Origin: Roseovarius sp. ZX-A-9
GTDB taxonomy: Bacteria > Pseudomonadota > Alphaproteobacteria > Rhodobacterales > Rhodobacteraceae
Assembly (NCBI RefSeq): GCF_028369135.1
Contig: NZ_JAPWHW010000021.1
Coordinates: 1 to 64,000, forward strand
Length of the DNA: 64,000 nucleotides
Direction of reading: 5' to 3'
Each line of letters begins with the position of its first letter. Positions within the stretch are counted from its first letter, which is position 1. The notes under the pieces are model-generated. The model made no database searches. It worked only from the letters and a program-made list of their open reading frames with translations, and was not told the origin of the DNA. Shown piece by piece: positions 16,286 through 25,974 of the stretch. Made by a program: the position numbers and the translations under genes.

Positions 16286-17662
16286 ATGACAGTCGCTGAA
16301 ACCAAACCGATACTGGATATGTTCGCCGGAAACTTCCGTGGCTACACGCAGACCGAAACCGTCGGCATCGAAGAGGAGCTGGCCCGCATTACACCGGGCA
16401 CGCCGGGTGGCGAGTACCTGCGGCGCTTCTGGCAGCCGGTCTTCATCGCCAGCGAACTGGGCGACCTGCCCAAGCTCATCAAGATTCTGGGCGAGGAACT
16501 GGTGCTGTTCCGCTATGCCGGGGGCGAAAAAATCGGACTGGTCCACAAATACTGTCCGCACCGCCGTGCGTCGCTGGAATACGGCAAATGCGAGGATAAC
16601 GGCATCCGCTGCTGCTATCACGGCTGGCTCTTCGCGCCTGATGGCGAGATCCTGGAAACCCCTGCGGAAAACTCCGCCGCCGCCGACATGGTGCGCGAAA
16701 AGACCCGGCTGGGCGCCTATCCTGTGATCGAGTACAACGGGCTGGTCTTTGCCTATATGGGCCCGCCGGACAAACGCCCGGAATTCCCCTTCTACGACGC
16801 ATTCACCATCCCCGAGATGGTCACCACGACCTACAAGGCGCCCTATACCTGCAACTGGATTCAGGTACTCGACGCCATTCTCGACCCGGTGCATACGACG
16901 TTCCTGCACAGCCAGAACAGCCATCCGCAATTCTCCGAAGGCATGGCCGCCCTCGGCGAGCTGAAATTCTTCGAGCGCAACGAGAACCACTTCCTTGGCT
17001 CCTCGACCCGGCGCATCGACGACAACGTCTGGGTGCGGGTGAACGAACTGATCCTGCCCAACTTCACCCAGGCCGGTTCGGCCTTTGCCGCCGACGGCAC
17101 CGAGCAGCGCTATTTCGGGCGCTCGTGCTTTACCCGCTGGGTGGTGCCGGTGGATGACGAAAATTCCATCGTCTACGCCTGGGCCAATTTCGGCCCGCGC
17201 GGCGACCCGATGCAGTACAACACCAAGGAAGGCTGCGAACTGATTGAACAGGGCGAGATCCTGGACCGTCCGCTCGAGGAAAAGCAGCGCTACCCGGCGG
17301 ATTCCGAGGCGGTCGAAGGGATGGGCCCGATCTCGACCCACAAGGGCGAACATCTGATGCCTACAGATCGCGGCATCTCGCTCTACCGGCGGCGCGCCCG
17401 CAAGCAGATCCGCGACCTTGCCAGCGACGGTATCGAGCCGCCGCAGCCCGTCCACCCCGAGGGTCTGCCGGTCCGCACCTACGGGCAGGACACGGTGCTG
17501 CGCATGCCGCCGATCGAAGGGCAGGATGATCGCAAATACCTTGCCCGCATTGGCGCTGAGGTGTTGGAGATGCAGTTCACCTTCGAGGATCTGGACGATG
17601 AGGCCCGCGACCGAGCCATCATCGACAAACTCAAGGAGTTCGAGGCCAACGGCCTCGGCTGA
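16286..17662 (+). CDS. Rieske [2Fe-2S] aromatic-ring-hydroxylase type oxygenase
   Basis: A 458-residue oxygenase alpha subunit. The Rieske cluster ligands are C90 and H92 (KYCPHRRAS) and C109 and H112 (CCYHGW). The mononuclear iron site is in DAILDPVHTTFLHS, about residues 193-206. The length and order fit the phthalate-oxygenase-like monooxygenase class, which includes enzymes that demethylate or hydroxylate amines as well as aromatics. A separate reductase is required and none is encoded nearby. ATG 16286 has AAGGGA upstream. It begins a plus-strand operon with two dehydrogenases and is probably controlled by the divergent Lrp. Confidence 0.9.
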   Translation: MTVAETKPILDMFAGNFRGYTQTETVGIEEELARITPGTPGGEYLRRFWQPVFIASELGDLPKLIKILGEELVLFRYAGGEKIGLVHKYCPHRRASLEYGKCEDNGIRCCYHGWLFAPDGEILETPAENSAAADMVREKTRLGAYPVIEYNGLVFAYMGPPDKRPEFPFYDAFTIPEMVTTTYKAPYTCNWIQVLDAILDPVHTTFLHSQNSHPQFSEGMAALGELKFFERNENHFLGSSTRRIDDNVWVRVNELILPNFTQAGSAFAADGTEQRYFGRSCFTRWVVPVDDENSIVYAWANFGPRGDPMQYNTKEGCELIEQGEILDRPLEEKQRYPADSEAVEGMGPISTHKGEHLMPTDRGISLYRRRARKQIRDLASDGIEPPQPVHPEGLPVRTYGQDTVLRMPPIEGQDDRKYLARIGAEVLEMQFTFEDLDDEARDRAIIDKLKEFEANGLG

Positions 17663-17706
17663 TCCAGTCTGCTCAAGAGCACAAGAAAGACGGAAGGACT
17701 ACGGCC

Positions 17707-18723
17707 ATGACCGTGAAAGTACATGTGAAAAACAACCGTTGGGCACCGGGGTCCTTCCCCAACACCCCCGAGGGCGAGGAGGTCTTTACCATCACGCAAG
17801 AGCGGTTTCAGACCGCCCTTGCCGAGTTTGACGGCATCGGCGCGCAGATCGAAGCAATCTTCGACTGGGATACCGATAATTTCGAAACCTCGATGAAGGA
17901 CGCGGATGTCCTGCTGACGTGGGATCTGCCCACCGAAAACCTGGCCACCATCGCGCCCAACCTGAAATGGATCCATTGCATCGGCGCGGGTGTCGAACAC
18001 CTGCTGCCGATGGACTGGCTGCCCGAAGGCGTGACGCTGACCAACAACAAGGGCGTGCATGCTGCCAAGGCCGGCGAATTCGGCTTGATGGCGGTCCTGA
18101 TGCTGCATTCGCACATCCCGGCCATCGTCACCAACCAGCGCCGCAAGGTCTACGATTCACTCTACGCCTCGCCGATAGCCGGCAAGACACTGGTGGTGCT
18201 GGGCACGGGTAGTCTGGGCGGGTCGGGTGCGAAAAAGGCGCAGGCCCTCGGTATGCATGTGATCGGCGTCAATCGCAGCGGCAATCCAGTGGACGGCTGC
18301 AACGAGGTGGTCACCACCGACCGGCTGGACGAGGTGCTGCCGCGCGCGGACTACCTGCTGATCGCCACCCCCGACACACCGCAGACGCGCGGACTGATGG
18401 ACCGGAGCAGGCTGGACCTGATGAAGCCCTCCGCAGGCATCATCAACATCGGGCGCGAGGCGGTGATGGATTACGACGCACTTTGCGACAAGCTGCAGGA
18501 AGGCACGCTGGGGGGGGCGATCCTCGACGTGTTCGATCCCGAACCGGTGGCGGAAGACTCGCGCCTTTGGGATACGCCCAACCTGATCCTGACGCCGCAT
18601 GTCTCGGCCGATGATGGTGACGCCTACATCCCGCTGACGCTGGGTCTGTTCTTCCGCAACATGGAACTGTTCCTGGCGGGCAAGCCGTTGCTCAACCCCA
18701 TTCAGCCGGATCTCGGCTACTGA
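17707..18723 (+). CDS. D-2-hydroxyacid dehydrogenase family protein
   Basis: 338 residues with the two-domain formate/glycerate dehydrogenase fold. The nucleotide-binding loop is GTGSLGGSGAKKAQALG near 163-179, the catalytic Arg lies in NIGREAVMDYD and the catalytic His in LTPHVSADDG. The first glycine of the GxGxxG motif is kept, so NAD(P) binding is likely. It follows the Rieske gene after 44 bases with its own GGAAGGA ribosome site, in the same operon. It would interconvert a 2-keto acid and 2-hydroxy acid released by the oxygenase route; the actual substrate is unknown. Confidence 0.88.
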   Translation: MTVKVHVKNNRWAPGSFPNTPEGEEVFTITQERFQTALAEFDGIGAQIEAIFDWDTDNFETSMKDADVLLTWDLPTENLATIAPNLKWIHCIGAGVEHLLPMDWLPEGVTLTNNKGVHAAKAGEFGLMAVLMLHSHIPAIVTNQRRKVYDSLYASPIAGKTLVVLGTGSLGGSGAKKAQALGMHVIGVNRSGNPVDGCNEVVTTDRLDEVLPRADYLLIATPDTPQTRGLMDRSRLDLMKPSAGIINIGREAVMDYDALCDKLQEGTLGGAILDVFDPEPVAEDSRLWDTPNLILTPHVSADDGDAYIPLTLGLFFRNMELFLAGKPLLNPIQPDLGY

Positions 18724-18770
18724 CTGACGCGGGCTGACCCAAAAGGTCCGGCCCAAGAAAGGAGACCCAC

Positions 18771-19655
18771 ATGGATATCGGATTCATCGGCCTTGGCGTG
18801 ATGGGCACGCCGATGGCGGAAAAACTGCTCGAGGGCGGGCATGGCATCGTGACCTGCCTCAATACCTCGCCCCTGCCCGCCGCGCTGAACGGTAAACAGG
18901 TCAAGGTCGTCGACTCCCCCGCCGAGGTGGCTGCCGCCTGCGACACGCTTATCATCATGGTGCCCGACAGCCCCGATGTGGAACGCGTACTGCGCGGCGA
19001 AAATGGCGCGCTTGAAGGTTTGCGCAAGGACGCGCTGGTGATCGACATGAGCTCGATCAGCCCGATTGTCACCGCCGATCTGGCCAAAGCCGTCAACGAC
19101 AAGGGCGCACTCTACCTTGACGCGCCGGTGTCCGGCGGCGAGGTGGGCGCCAAGGCCGGCACGCTGACGATCATGGTCGGCGGCCCCGAAGCGGCGTTCG
19201 AGCGCGCCCGCCCCCTGTTCGAGCTGATGGGTGGCAACATCACCCTGATCGGCACCCATAACGGCGCCGGACAGACCTGCAAGATCGCCAATCAGATCAT
19301 CGTCGCGCTCAACATTGAGGCGGTCAGCGAGGCGCTGCTGTTTGCCTCGCGAGCAGGCTGCGATCCGGCCACCGTGCGCAAGGCACTAATGGGCGGCTTC
19401 GCCTCGTCAAAAATCCTCGAAGTGCATGGCGAGCGGATGATCAACCGCACATTCGCCCCCGGATTCCGCATCTGCCTGCACCAGAAAGACCTCAACCTCG
19501 CGCTGCAAAGCGCGCGCGAACTGGGCGTCTCATTGCCGAACACCGCCACCTGCCAGGAACTGTTCAACTCCTGCGCTGCAAATGACGGCGGCAATGACGA
19601 CCATTCCGGCATGGTCAAGGCACTGGAACGCATGGCAAATCACGAGATCGGATAG
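18771..19655 (+). CDS. 3-hydroxyisobutyrate dehydrogenase family oxidoreductase
   Basis: A 294-residue beta-hydroxyacid dehydrogenase. It begins with the dinucleotide motif GFIGLGVMGTPMA, has the substrate-binding DAPVSGGEVGAKAGTLTIM at about 118-136, and the catalytic Lys in GAGQTCKIANQ near 172. The same family includes tartronate semialdehyde reductase and 2-hydroxymethylglutarate dehydrogenase. An AAGGAG site precedes ATG 18771, 47 bases after the previous stop. It is the last gene of the Rieske operon; the following 200 bases to the convergent GMC gene hold only a weak GGAGCG/CGCTCC stem. Confidence 0.9.
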   Translation: MDIGFIGLGVMGTPMAEKLLEGGHGIVTCLNTSPLPAALNGKQVKVVDSPAEVAAACDTLIIMVPDSPDVERVLRGENGALEGLRKDALVIDMSSISPIVTADLAKAVNDKGALYLDAPVSGGEVGAKAGTLTIMVGGPEAAFERARPLFELMGGNITLIGTHNGAGQTCKIANQIIVALNIEAVSEALLFASRAGCDPATVRKALMGGFASSKILEVHGERMINRTFAPGFRICLHQKDLNLALQSARELGVSLPNTATCQELFNSCAANDGGNDDHSGMVKALERMANHEIG

Positions 19656-19863
19656 GTTTTCGGAACGTGCGCTTGGGTTTTGACGGAGGTCCGCATCAGG
19701 GCATTGAAAGGTCGCGGTATAACGGAACCGAGCCGGAGCGGGCGAGGTTCGCTCCGTTCCCGCAAACCCTTTTGATAACTGGGAACCGGATGGCGCTTCT
19801 GTTTTCCCGTAAAGAACAATAGCGCAGAGGGCAAAGACAGCCACTTATTGCGCCATGAAATGG

Positions 19864-21582
19864 TTAGCGGCGGTCTGAGATGATTGCATCTGATAGCTTT
19901 TCAGCAATCATGATGGTGGTCAGGTTAATGTTCGCACAGGGTATGCGCGGCATCACCGAAGCATCTGCCACTCGAAGCCCGTCGACACCGATGACGCGTC
20001 CACCCGCATCGACACATGCCATGGGGTCGTCTGCACGGCCCATAGCCAAACTGCCGCAGGCATGCCAATTGCCCAATACCGTGTCGCGGATAAAACGTTC
20101 CAGTTCGCTGTCGTCAACCAACATCCGCTCAATGTTGTAGCCAGACATGGCGATGGCCATCAGGCTGCGCCGTATGAAGTCGTTTGAATCCAAGGCAAGG
20201 GCACCCACAGCATTAACCATGCCAGTCAACCGATCTTTGCGGCCCAGGCGCCTGATCCATTCGGTATATCCCCCAGCGAAGGCGCTATAGCCCACCTCCC
20301 GCAGCTGCTCTGACTGCAGCAGTTGGATGGCAAACCGCACGCCGACCTTCATCCGCTCCATGTCGCGTGGATCTGATAGCAGGTTGAAGGCGACAAAAGG
20401 CTCGTCTTCCGGACGCGCGCTGCGCAGTCGAACATAACCGCGCGAATGGGCCTGATCTGGTCCCACGCGTAATACGCCGATCTGGTGGCCGATGCGTGTC
20501 TGATCAAAGCGCGCGCCCAATGACATTTTCATGTCGCCGCGTTCGCACCCCTTCAGCCCCGACGAAAACCGCGTATAGACCAAGAACGAATTCTTTATGG
20601 TCTCAGGCATCCGTGCCTCGGGCTTCAGATGCAGTCCCAGCCCAACCAATGGATGGTCCTGCAGATTTCGACCGACCCCGGGCAGGTCCACCAACACGGG
20701 GATTCCCAGCTCCGACAGATGATCGGCCGGACCTATGCCCATCCGCATCAGGATACCCGGAGAATGCAGCGCGCCTGCGCAAATAATGACTTCACCAGCG
20801 TTGATGGCTTGGAGTTGCGCCCCTTTGGGCTGCAACTCTACGCCGCTGATGCGCCGTTCATTGGCCAAAATGCGCACAAGCCGCGTCTCGGACATGATCT
20901 GAAGGTTGGAGCGGCGGCGAATGGCACTGCCAAGATATCCAACTGCCGTGGATATGCGGCGCCCATAAACGTTGTTCTTCGGGAAGGGAAAGCAGCCTTC
21001 AGAGTGTACGGAATGGCAATCGTCGTGATACTGCAGGCCTTGATCCTCTAACGCATCGCGAAAGGCCAGCGCAAAGGTCGACCAATCCTCGGGGAAGGTA
21101 CGCCTGAGTGCGATTGGACCTTCACGACCATGAAACGGTCCGTCAAAGTCCATGTCCCTTTCCAACTTGCGAAAATAGGGGAGACAATCGTCATAGCTCC
21201 AACCGGTGGCTCCCAGTTTTTCCCAAGCGTCGTAATCCGAACGGATGCCACGCAGCGCAACTTGTCCGTTCACGCTGGAACCGCCGCCCATGACGCGCGC
21301 TTGTTCGTAGATATGCGCCGTCAGATCCCCCTCGGCCTCTTCAGGGGACCGATTGCCAACCGGATCACGTGTTACGGTCAGGTCAGTCCAATATCTGTTG
21401 TCTGAAAAATAGTCCGGCAGATAGCCTTCGGCCCATATGGAGGCAGGCACATCATCAGGTGGCGTGTCAGGACCAGCCTCGACCAACAAGACGGTGCACC
21501 GCCCGTCCGCCGACAGCCGATTGGCCAAAACGCAGCCAGATGATCCACCTCCGATCACGATATAATCAAAATGCTCAGCCAT
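19864..21582 (-). CDS. GMC family FAD oxidoreductase (choline dehydrogenase-like)
   Basis: The 572-residue flavoprotein has the ADP-binding GGGSSGCVLANRLS at 12-25, ending in VEAGPD, the GMC signature 1 region GGGSSVNGQVALRG, signature 2 GALHSPGILMRMGIG and the C-terminal catalytic segment HACGSLAMG with IPCANINLTTIMIAEK. GMC enzymes oxidise alcohols such as choline, sugars and polyols at the membrane or in the periplasm. Here it is the last gene of the LacI-headed operon, starting 3 bases after the TRAP permease stop, so an alcohol group on the transported sugar or polyol is the likely target. No signal peptide is seen. Confidence 0.9.
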   Translation of the reverse strand: MAEHFDYIVIGGGSSGCVLANRLSADGRCTVLLVEAGPDTPPDDVPASIWAEGYLPDYFSDNRYWTDLTVTRDPVGNRSPEEAEGDLTAHIYEQARVMGGGSSVNGQVALRGIRSDYDAWEKLGATGWSYDDCLPYFRKLERDMDFDGPFHGREGPIALRRTFPEDWSTFALAFRDALEDQGLQYHDDCHSVHSEGCFPFPKNNVYGRRISTAVGYLGSAIRRRSNLQIMSETRLVRILANERRISGVELQPKGAQLQAINAGEVIICAGALHSPGILMRMGIGPADHLSELGIPVLVDLPGVGRNLQDHPLVGLGLHLKPEARMPETIKNSFLVYTRFSSGLKGCERGDMKMSLGARFDQTRIGHQIGVLRVGPDQAHSRGYVRLRSARPEDEPFVAFNLLSDPRDMERMKVGVRFAIQLLQSEQLREVGYSAFAGGYTEWIRRLGRKDRLTGMVNAVGALALDSNDFIRRSLMAIAMSGYNIERMLVDDSELERFIRDTVLGNWHACGSLAMGRADDPMACVDAGGRVIGVDGLRVADASVMPRIPCANINLTTIMIAEKLSDAIISDRR

Positions 21583-21585
21583 AAT

Positions 21586-22863
21586 TCAGCGTCCGTAGAG
21601 ATCAGGCAGAAACATCACCACCCCGGGTAGAAAAGTAATGATCAACAGGACGAGAATTGAAACGATGAGAAACGGCATATTGGCCCAGGCCAACCGCTCG
21701 GGCGATATTCGCCCGATCGTGGCACCAATAAACAAGCTGATCCCAACTGGAGGGGTGATCATCCCGATGGTCAGGTTGATCGCCACAACGATCCCAAAAT
21801 GGACTGGATCCATGCCCATACCCACCACCACAGGTAACAGGATCGGTACAAGTATGATCAACGCGGCAATCATCTCCATGAATGCGCCCAGCACCAGCAG
21901 CATCAGGTTGATCAAAAGCAGTGTCACCACCGGGTTGTCTGATACAGTTTGTATCGCGGCGGTCACCATCGCGGGCACCTGTTCCTTTGTCAGAATCCAG
22001 CTAAGGGGCGCCGCGATGGCCACGATAATCAGCGCGCTTCCAGTGGTCCGGGCGCTCTCCAGCACGATCCGAGGCAGATCTCGCAGCTTGAGTTCCCTGT
22101 AGATGAACAGCCCTACCAACAAGGCGTAGAGACAGGCCACTGCTGCTGCCTCGGTTGGTGTGAAAAAGCCTGAAAAGATGCCACCTAGAATGATCGCGGG
22201 CATGCCCAAGGGTATCAACCCATCTGCCAAGGCCAGCAAAAACCTCTTCAGCGCAAATCGTTCACCCTTGCCGAACCCAAGCCGCCAAGCATAGACCGCG
22301 ATCAATACCATCTGCGCCAGTCCCAGCAGAATGCCCGGCACAATTCCGGCCAAAAACAGTGCATTGACAGAGACGCCAGCGACCACCGCATAGACGATCA
22401 AGATGATGCTCGGCGGTATGATTGGTCCGATCAGCGAAGAGGAAACCGTTACCGATGTGGCAAATTCTGTTGAATAACCACGTTCCTTCATTGATTTGAT
22501 CATGATGCTGCCCACCGCCGCAGTATCAGCGGCAGCAGAGCCAGAAATACCGGCGAACAGCATCGACACCACCACGTTGACATGGGCCAGACCACCCCGG
22601 ACCCAGCCCACCATGGCCTCGGCCAGGGTCACCAGCCGCCGCGTGGTGCCCCCTGCGTTCATCAGGTTACCCGCAAGCATGAAGAACGGTACTGCCATCA
22701 GGACAAACACGTCGATACCGGCAAAAGCACGGTGCGGAATCGTGATCGGGTTGACGCCTGAGAGCAAGAAATACACCAAGACTGACGACCCCATCACCGC
22801 ATAGATGGGCAGACCGATCAACAACGTGACAAAAAATGTTACGGCGAGCGCGGTCAATTCCAC
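21586..22863 (-). CDS. dctM: TRAP transporter large permease (DctM)
   Basis: 425 residues with about twelve hydrophobic segments and the DctM landmarks: MAVPFFMLAGNLMNAGG, the SGSAAADTAAVGSIM loop, VSSSLIGPIIPPSI and the C-terminal IGMITPPVGISLFIGATIG. This is the sodium-coupled translocating subunit. It overlaps the 3' end of dctQ by 10 bases, which points to coupled translation. With the small permease and the periplasmic DctP protein upstream it makes a complete importer in the inner membrane. Confidence 0.94.
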   Translation of the reverse strand: MELTALAVTFFVTLLIGLPIYAVMGSSVLVYFLLSGVNPITIPHRAFAGIDVFVLMAVPFFMLAGNLMNAGGTTRRLVTLAEAMVGWVRGGLAHVNVVVSMLFAGISGSAAADTAAVGSIMIKSMKERGYSTEFATSVTVSSSLIGPIIPPSIILIVYAVVAGVSVNALFLAGIVPGILLGLAQMVLIAVYAWRLGFGKGERFALKRFLLALADGLIPLGMPAIILGGIFSGFFTPTEAAAVACLYALLVGLFIYRELKLRDLPRIVLESARTTGSALIIVAIAAPLSWILTKEQVPAMVTAAIQTVSDNPVVTLLLINLMLLVLGAFMEMIAALIILVPILLPVVVGMGMDPVHFGIVVAINLTIGMITPPVGISLFIGATIGRISPERLAWANMPFLIVSILVLLIITFLPGVVMFLPDLYGR

Positions 22864-23378
22864 AGCCTGCTCCCTTCGTCCGGTTCTACCGGGTCATTGA
22901 CCGTACCAGTCGCCAAACGGTTTGCCGCATCGATGAGCGTGGACAGGGCCATCAAAACCGTCCCGACAAAGAGCGGCGCGTAGACCAGCCAAAGCGGAAT
23001 GTGCAGGTTAGGCGAAGATCGCCCGGTCTTAATCATGAGCTGAACAAGGCCCAGCGCATACCAGGCAAACCCGACAAGAAATGCCAGAAAGATGACCCGG
23101 CGCAGCAACCATAGGAATGTTTGAACCGGCAATGGAAACATCTTGGGCAGGGCATCCATGCCGATCAGGTCGCCGTAACGCGCACCAGCTGCCGTTGCGA
23201 GGAAAACGATCCAGATCAGCGAATAGCGCGCCAATTCGTCCAACCCCCGAATACGCAGCGCGGTGTTGCGCGCCAAGACATCAAGAAGGACCGTGCCAAG
23301 CATGAACAACATGAAGGCAATCACCAGCACGCGGATCGCGACTTCCATCATCAGACTAAGCTTCTGCAGTCGATCCAT
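22854..23378 (-). CDS. dctQ: TRAP transporter small permease (DctQ)
   Basis: 174 residues with four transmembrane helices (about 12-32, 47-66, 84-108 and 126-146), the DctQ design. ATG 23378 (MDRLQKLSL) is preferred over the earlier in-frame codons because GGAG lies 10 bases upstream. It pairs with DctM; the two usually form one complex. It starts 59 bases after the dctP stop. Confidence 0.9.
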   Translation of the reverse strand: MDRLQKLSLMMEVAIRVLVIAFMLFMLGTVLLDVLARNTALRIRGLDELARYSLIWIVFLATAAGARYGDLIGMDALPKMFPLPVQTFLWLLRRVIFLAFLVGFAWYALGLVQLMIKTGRSSPNLHIPLWLVYAPLFVGTVLMALSTLIDAANRLATGTVNDPVEPDEGSRLWN

Positions 23379-23437
23379 TTTCGTCACACTCCATCGTGAT
23401 GACACCCGGCCCCACATCGCGGGGCCGGGGTCCTGTC

Positions 23438-24445
23438 TTAGTTCTGCGCTGAAGGCAGGGCTTCGATTTGTGCCATAAGATCACGCACCCAAGGTTCCAG
23501 GTTTTCCGAATACTTGTCGCGAACCGGGGCAGTTGCCTCGATAAAGCCTGACATGTCGGTGATTTCATTCACTTCCAGTCCCTGTGCTTTCATTGATTCG
23601 AGCGCTTCGGAATCCAGTCTCGCATAATCTGCGTTATTCTTGGCGACTGTATCGCGGCCGATTTCCTCGATCAGTGCCTGTTCAGCGGGCGACATCGAAT
23701 CGAACGTGGATTTGCTCATTGCGAGCACGGCAATGTTGGCGACCGTCGGCAAAAGCGTCAGGTATTTCTGCACTTCGTTAAAACGCATCGACGACAGTGC
23801 CGACAAGGCGTTTTCGTTGCCATCTACCGTGCCGGTCTGCAGGGCACCGTAGAGCTCTGCAAAAGATGTAGAGGCCACATTTGATCCCAAGGCTTCATAG
23901 GTGTCGATATGGGCCGCGACGCCCATGGTCCGCATCCGCATTCCGTCGAAATCCTCCACCGTCAAAATCGGGTGGACGTTGTTCATCGGATACCGGAAAG
24001 CTGGAGAGCCGATCCCTAGAAGCTTGAACCCAGCCGCATCGGCCTCTTCGTAAAATTTCGAAAAGTCGAGCGTGTTCAACGCCTCTTCGATATGTTCGGG
24101 GCTACGGAAGACGAACGGCATATTGAACAGATCGAAGGATGGAACAAAGCTAGCCATTGCAGCTGTGTGGACCCAAGTATAATCCATCGACCCCAGCAAT
24201 AGCGCATCGAGCGCGTCGCGTTCCCCACCGAGTGCGCCACTGGGATGCACATCAAGCGTCCAGGCTCCATCGGTCTTTGCCGCCATCTCCTCTTTCATCA
24301 GCATGGCCGAGGTATGATAGGGGAACTGCTCGGCAACCACGTGGCCAAGAGTCATCTGGCGTTCTTGGATGTCCTGCGCTGCGGCTCCCGTCGCGCCGGT
24401 AAGGACCACTGCGGCCCCTAGAGTGAATTTCTTCAAAGCATTCAT
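23438..24445 (-). CDS. dctP: TRAP transporter periplasmic binding protein (DctP)
   Basis: A 335-residue binding protein with a signal peptide (MNALKKFTLGAAVVLTGATG, AAA cleavage region) and DctP-family features: the substrate-carboxylate Arg in MRMRTMGVAAHIDTYEALG, then TSFAELYGALQTGTVDGNEN. The conserved Arg clamps an organic acid group, so the ligand probably carries a carboxylate, such as a uronic or aldonic acid. GGGAGAAG lies just upstream of the ATG. It sits between the aldehyde dehydrogenase and dctQ genes. Confidence 0.92.
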   Translation of the reverse strand: MNALKKFTLGAAVVLTGATGAAAQDIQERQMTLGHVVAEQFPYHTSAMLMKEEMAAKTDGAWTLDVHPSGALGGERDALDALLLGSMDYTWVHTAAMASFVPSFDLFNMPFVFRSPEHIEEALNTLDFSKFYEEADAAGFKLLGIGSPAFRYPMNNVHPILTVEDFDGMRMRTMGVAAHIDTYEALGSNVASTSFAELYGALQTGTVDGNENALSALSSMRFNEVQKYLTLLPTVANIAVLAMSKSTFDSMSPAEQALIEEIGRDTVAKNNADYARLDSEALESMKAQGLEVNEITDMSGFIEATAPVRDKYSENLEPWVRDLMAQIEALPSAQN

Positions 24446-24507
24446 TTTTCTTCTCCCTGTTTTGTTTGGTTTGGTCGTAGTTTGGGTGCGCAAGCAGATG
24501 TTGGACA

Positions 24508-25974
24508 TCAGTCGAGCGCGTAGCGGATATTCTTCAGTTGCGTGTCGTCCAGCATCGCCGCGATCCCGCGTTCCTTGCCAAAGCCGCTCATCCCGAAGCC
24601 ACCAAAAGGCGCGTCGACCGAAACCTTGCGACCTGCGTTGATGCAAACGGTACCTGCCCGAATTCTGTGCGCGGCTCGCATCGCGCGGCCGGTGTCACGG
24701 GTAAACACCGCAGCCGCCAAGCCGAAGTCACTGTCATTGGCCATGGCAATGCCGTCGTCTTCGGTGTCAAAAGACAAGACGCTTTGGACGGGTCCAAAAA
24801 TCTCGTCACGTGAGGTCTGCATGTCGCCAGCTGCGTTCAGGATCAAAGCGGGTGAAATGAAATAGCCCCCGCTGAGATCGTCGCGCTGTGACAGATCCAC
24901 ATAGCGGCGCAGATCAGCACCTTCGGCCTCTGCCTGATCCAGATATCCCGATATCCGATCTCGTTGAGCGGCACTGACGACCGGGCCCATCTCTGATTGC
25001 GGATCCTGTGCCAGACCAACCCGCACAGATCGCAACCGTGTTTCCAGTTTATCCACAAAGGCATCGTGTACGTCGCGCTGCACGATCAACCGGGTACAGG
25101 CCGCACAGACTTGACCTGAATTGCGCACATTGTCAGTATAGGCCGCCTCAACCGCTGCATCGATATCGGCATCAGCAAAAACCAGCAGAGGCGACTTGCC
25201 TCCGAGTTCCAGCGTCAGGCGCTTTACGCCCTGTGCCGCAGCCTCGAAAATGCGCTTTCCCGTTTGCGTGCCGCCAGTAAAAGAAATTTTGCCAACAGCG
25301 GGATGTGTCACCAACCGCATTCCGGCTTCTGCGCCGCCATGGATCACGTTCAGTGCTCCGGGCGGCATATCTGCGGCCAGAGCGCATTCGGCCAATAGCG
25401 CAGTGGACAGCGGGGTGACCTCAGAGGGCTTCAACACCACGGTGTTCCCGGCCGCGAGCGCAGGGGCCAATTTCAACACCGCCAACAATGCCGGATAATT
25501 CCAAGGTGTGATCAATCCGCAAACACCGATGGGTTCGCGCAGAGTAAAATCAGTCAGGCTCGGGTCCGAGATGTTCAGCGTCTCGCCGCCCAATCCCAGC
25601 AGCAACCCTGCGTAATACTCTAACGAGTCAGCCAGTCCGCCCATCTCGGTCGACGTCAGCGAAATCGGGCGGCCCACATCGAGCGTTTCGGCCAAAGCAA
25701 AATCATCGGCACGCGACCGGATTGCGTCGGCAAAACGAAACAGGTGCCTTGACCTTGCTTTGGGCGTCAGCGTGCCCCAGCCAGACGCGAACGCAGCCTG
25801 CGCCGCGTCGATAGCACGGTCTGCGTCGAGAGCATCAGCCTCACTAAAGGATCCCAGCACTTTACCTGTGGAGGGATCGATACTTTCAAACTTTGCCTCA
25901 TTGATTGAAGGCACTTCCTGCCCGTCAATCATGTGAGGCCATGCTGAACCGGAAGATCTGAAAACCATGGTCAT
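24508..25974 (-). CDS. NAD(P)-dependent aldehyde dehydrogenase
   Basis: 488 residues with the full ALDH motif set: TPWNYPALLAVLKLAPALAA, the general base Glu in LELGGKSPL at about 257, the catalytic Cys in NSGQVCAACTRL at about 291, and EIFGPVQSVLSF. Family members oxidise semialdehydes such as 2-ketoglutarate semialdehyde, glycolaldehyde or betaine aldehyde. The start overlaps the dehydratase stop in an ATGA. Following an IlvD/Edd-type dehydratase, the most natural role is oxidising the aldehyde made from a sugar acid. Confidence 0.92.
   Translation of the reverse strand: MTMVFRSSGSAWPHMIDGQEVPSINEAKFESIDPSTGKVLGSFSEADALDADRAIDAAQAAFASGWGTLTPKARSRHLFRFADAIRSRADDFALAETLDVGRPISLTSTEMGGLADSLEYYAGLLLGLGGETLNISDPSLTDFTLREPIGVCGLITPWNYPALLAVLKLAPALAAGNTVVLKPSEVTPLSTALLAECALAADMPPGALNVIHGGAEAGMRLVTHPAVGKISFTGGTQTGKRIFEAAAQGVKRLTLELGGKSPLLVFADADIDAAVEAAYTDNVRNSGQVCAACTRLIVQRDVHDAFVDKLETRLRSVRVGLAQDPQSEMGPVVSAAQRDRISGYLDQAEAEGADLRRYVDLSQRDDLSGGYFISPALILNAAGDMQTSRDEIFGPVQSVLSFDTEDDGIAMANDSDFGLAAAVFTRDTGRAMRAAHRIRAGTVCINAGRKVSVDAPFGGFGMSGFGKERGIAAMLDDTQLKNIRYALD

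Noticed and set aside
16280..17455. 391-codon open frame on the minus strand
   Set aside because: It lies wholly antisense to the Rieske oxygenase gene, whose iron-ligand motifs are clear; the minus product has no motifs and is a GC-bias shadow.
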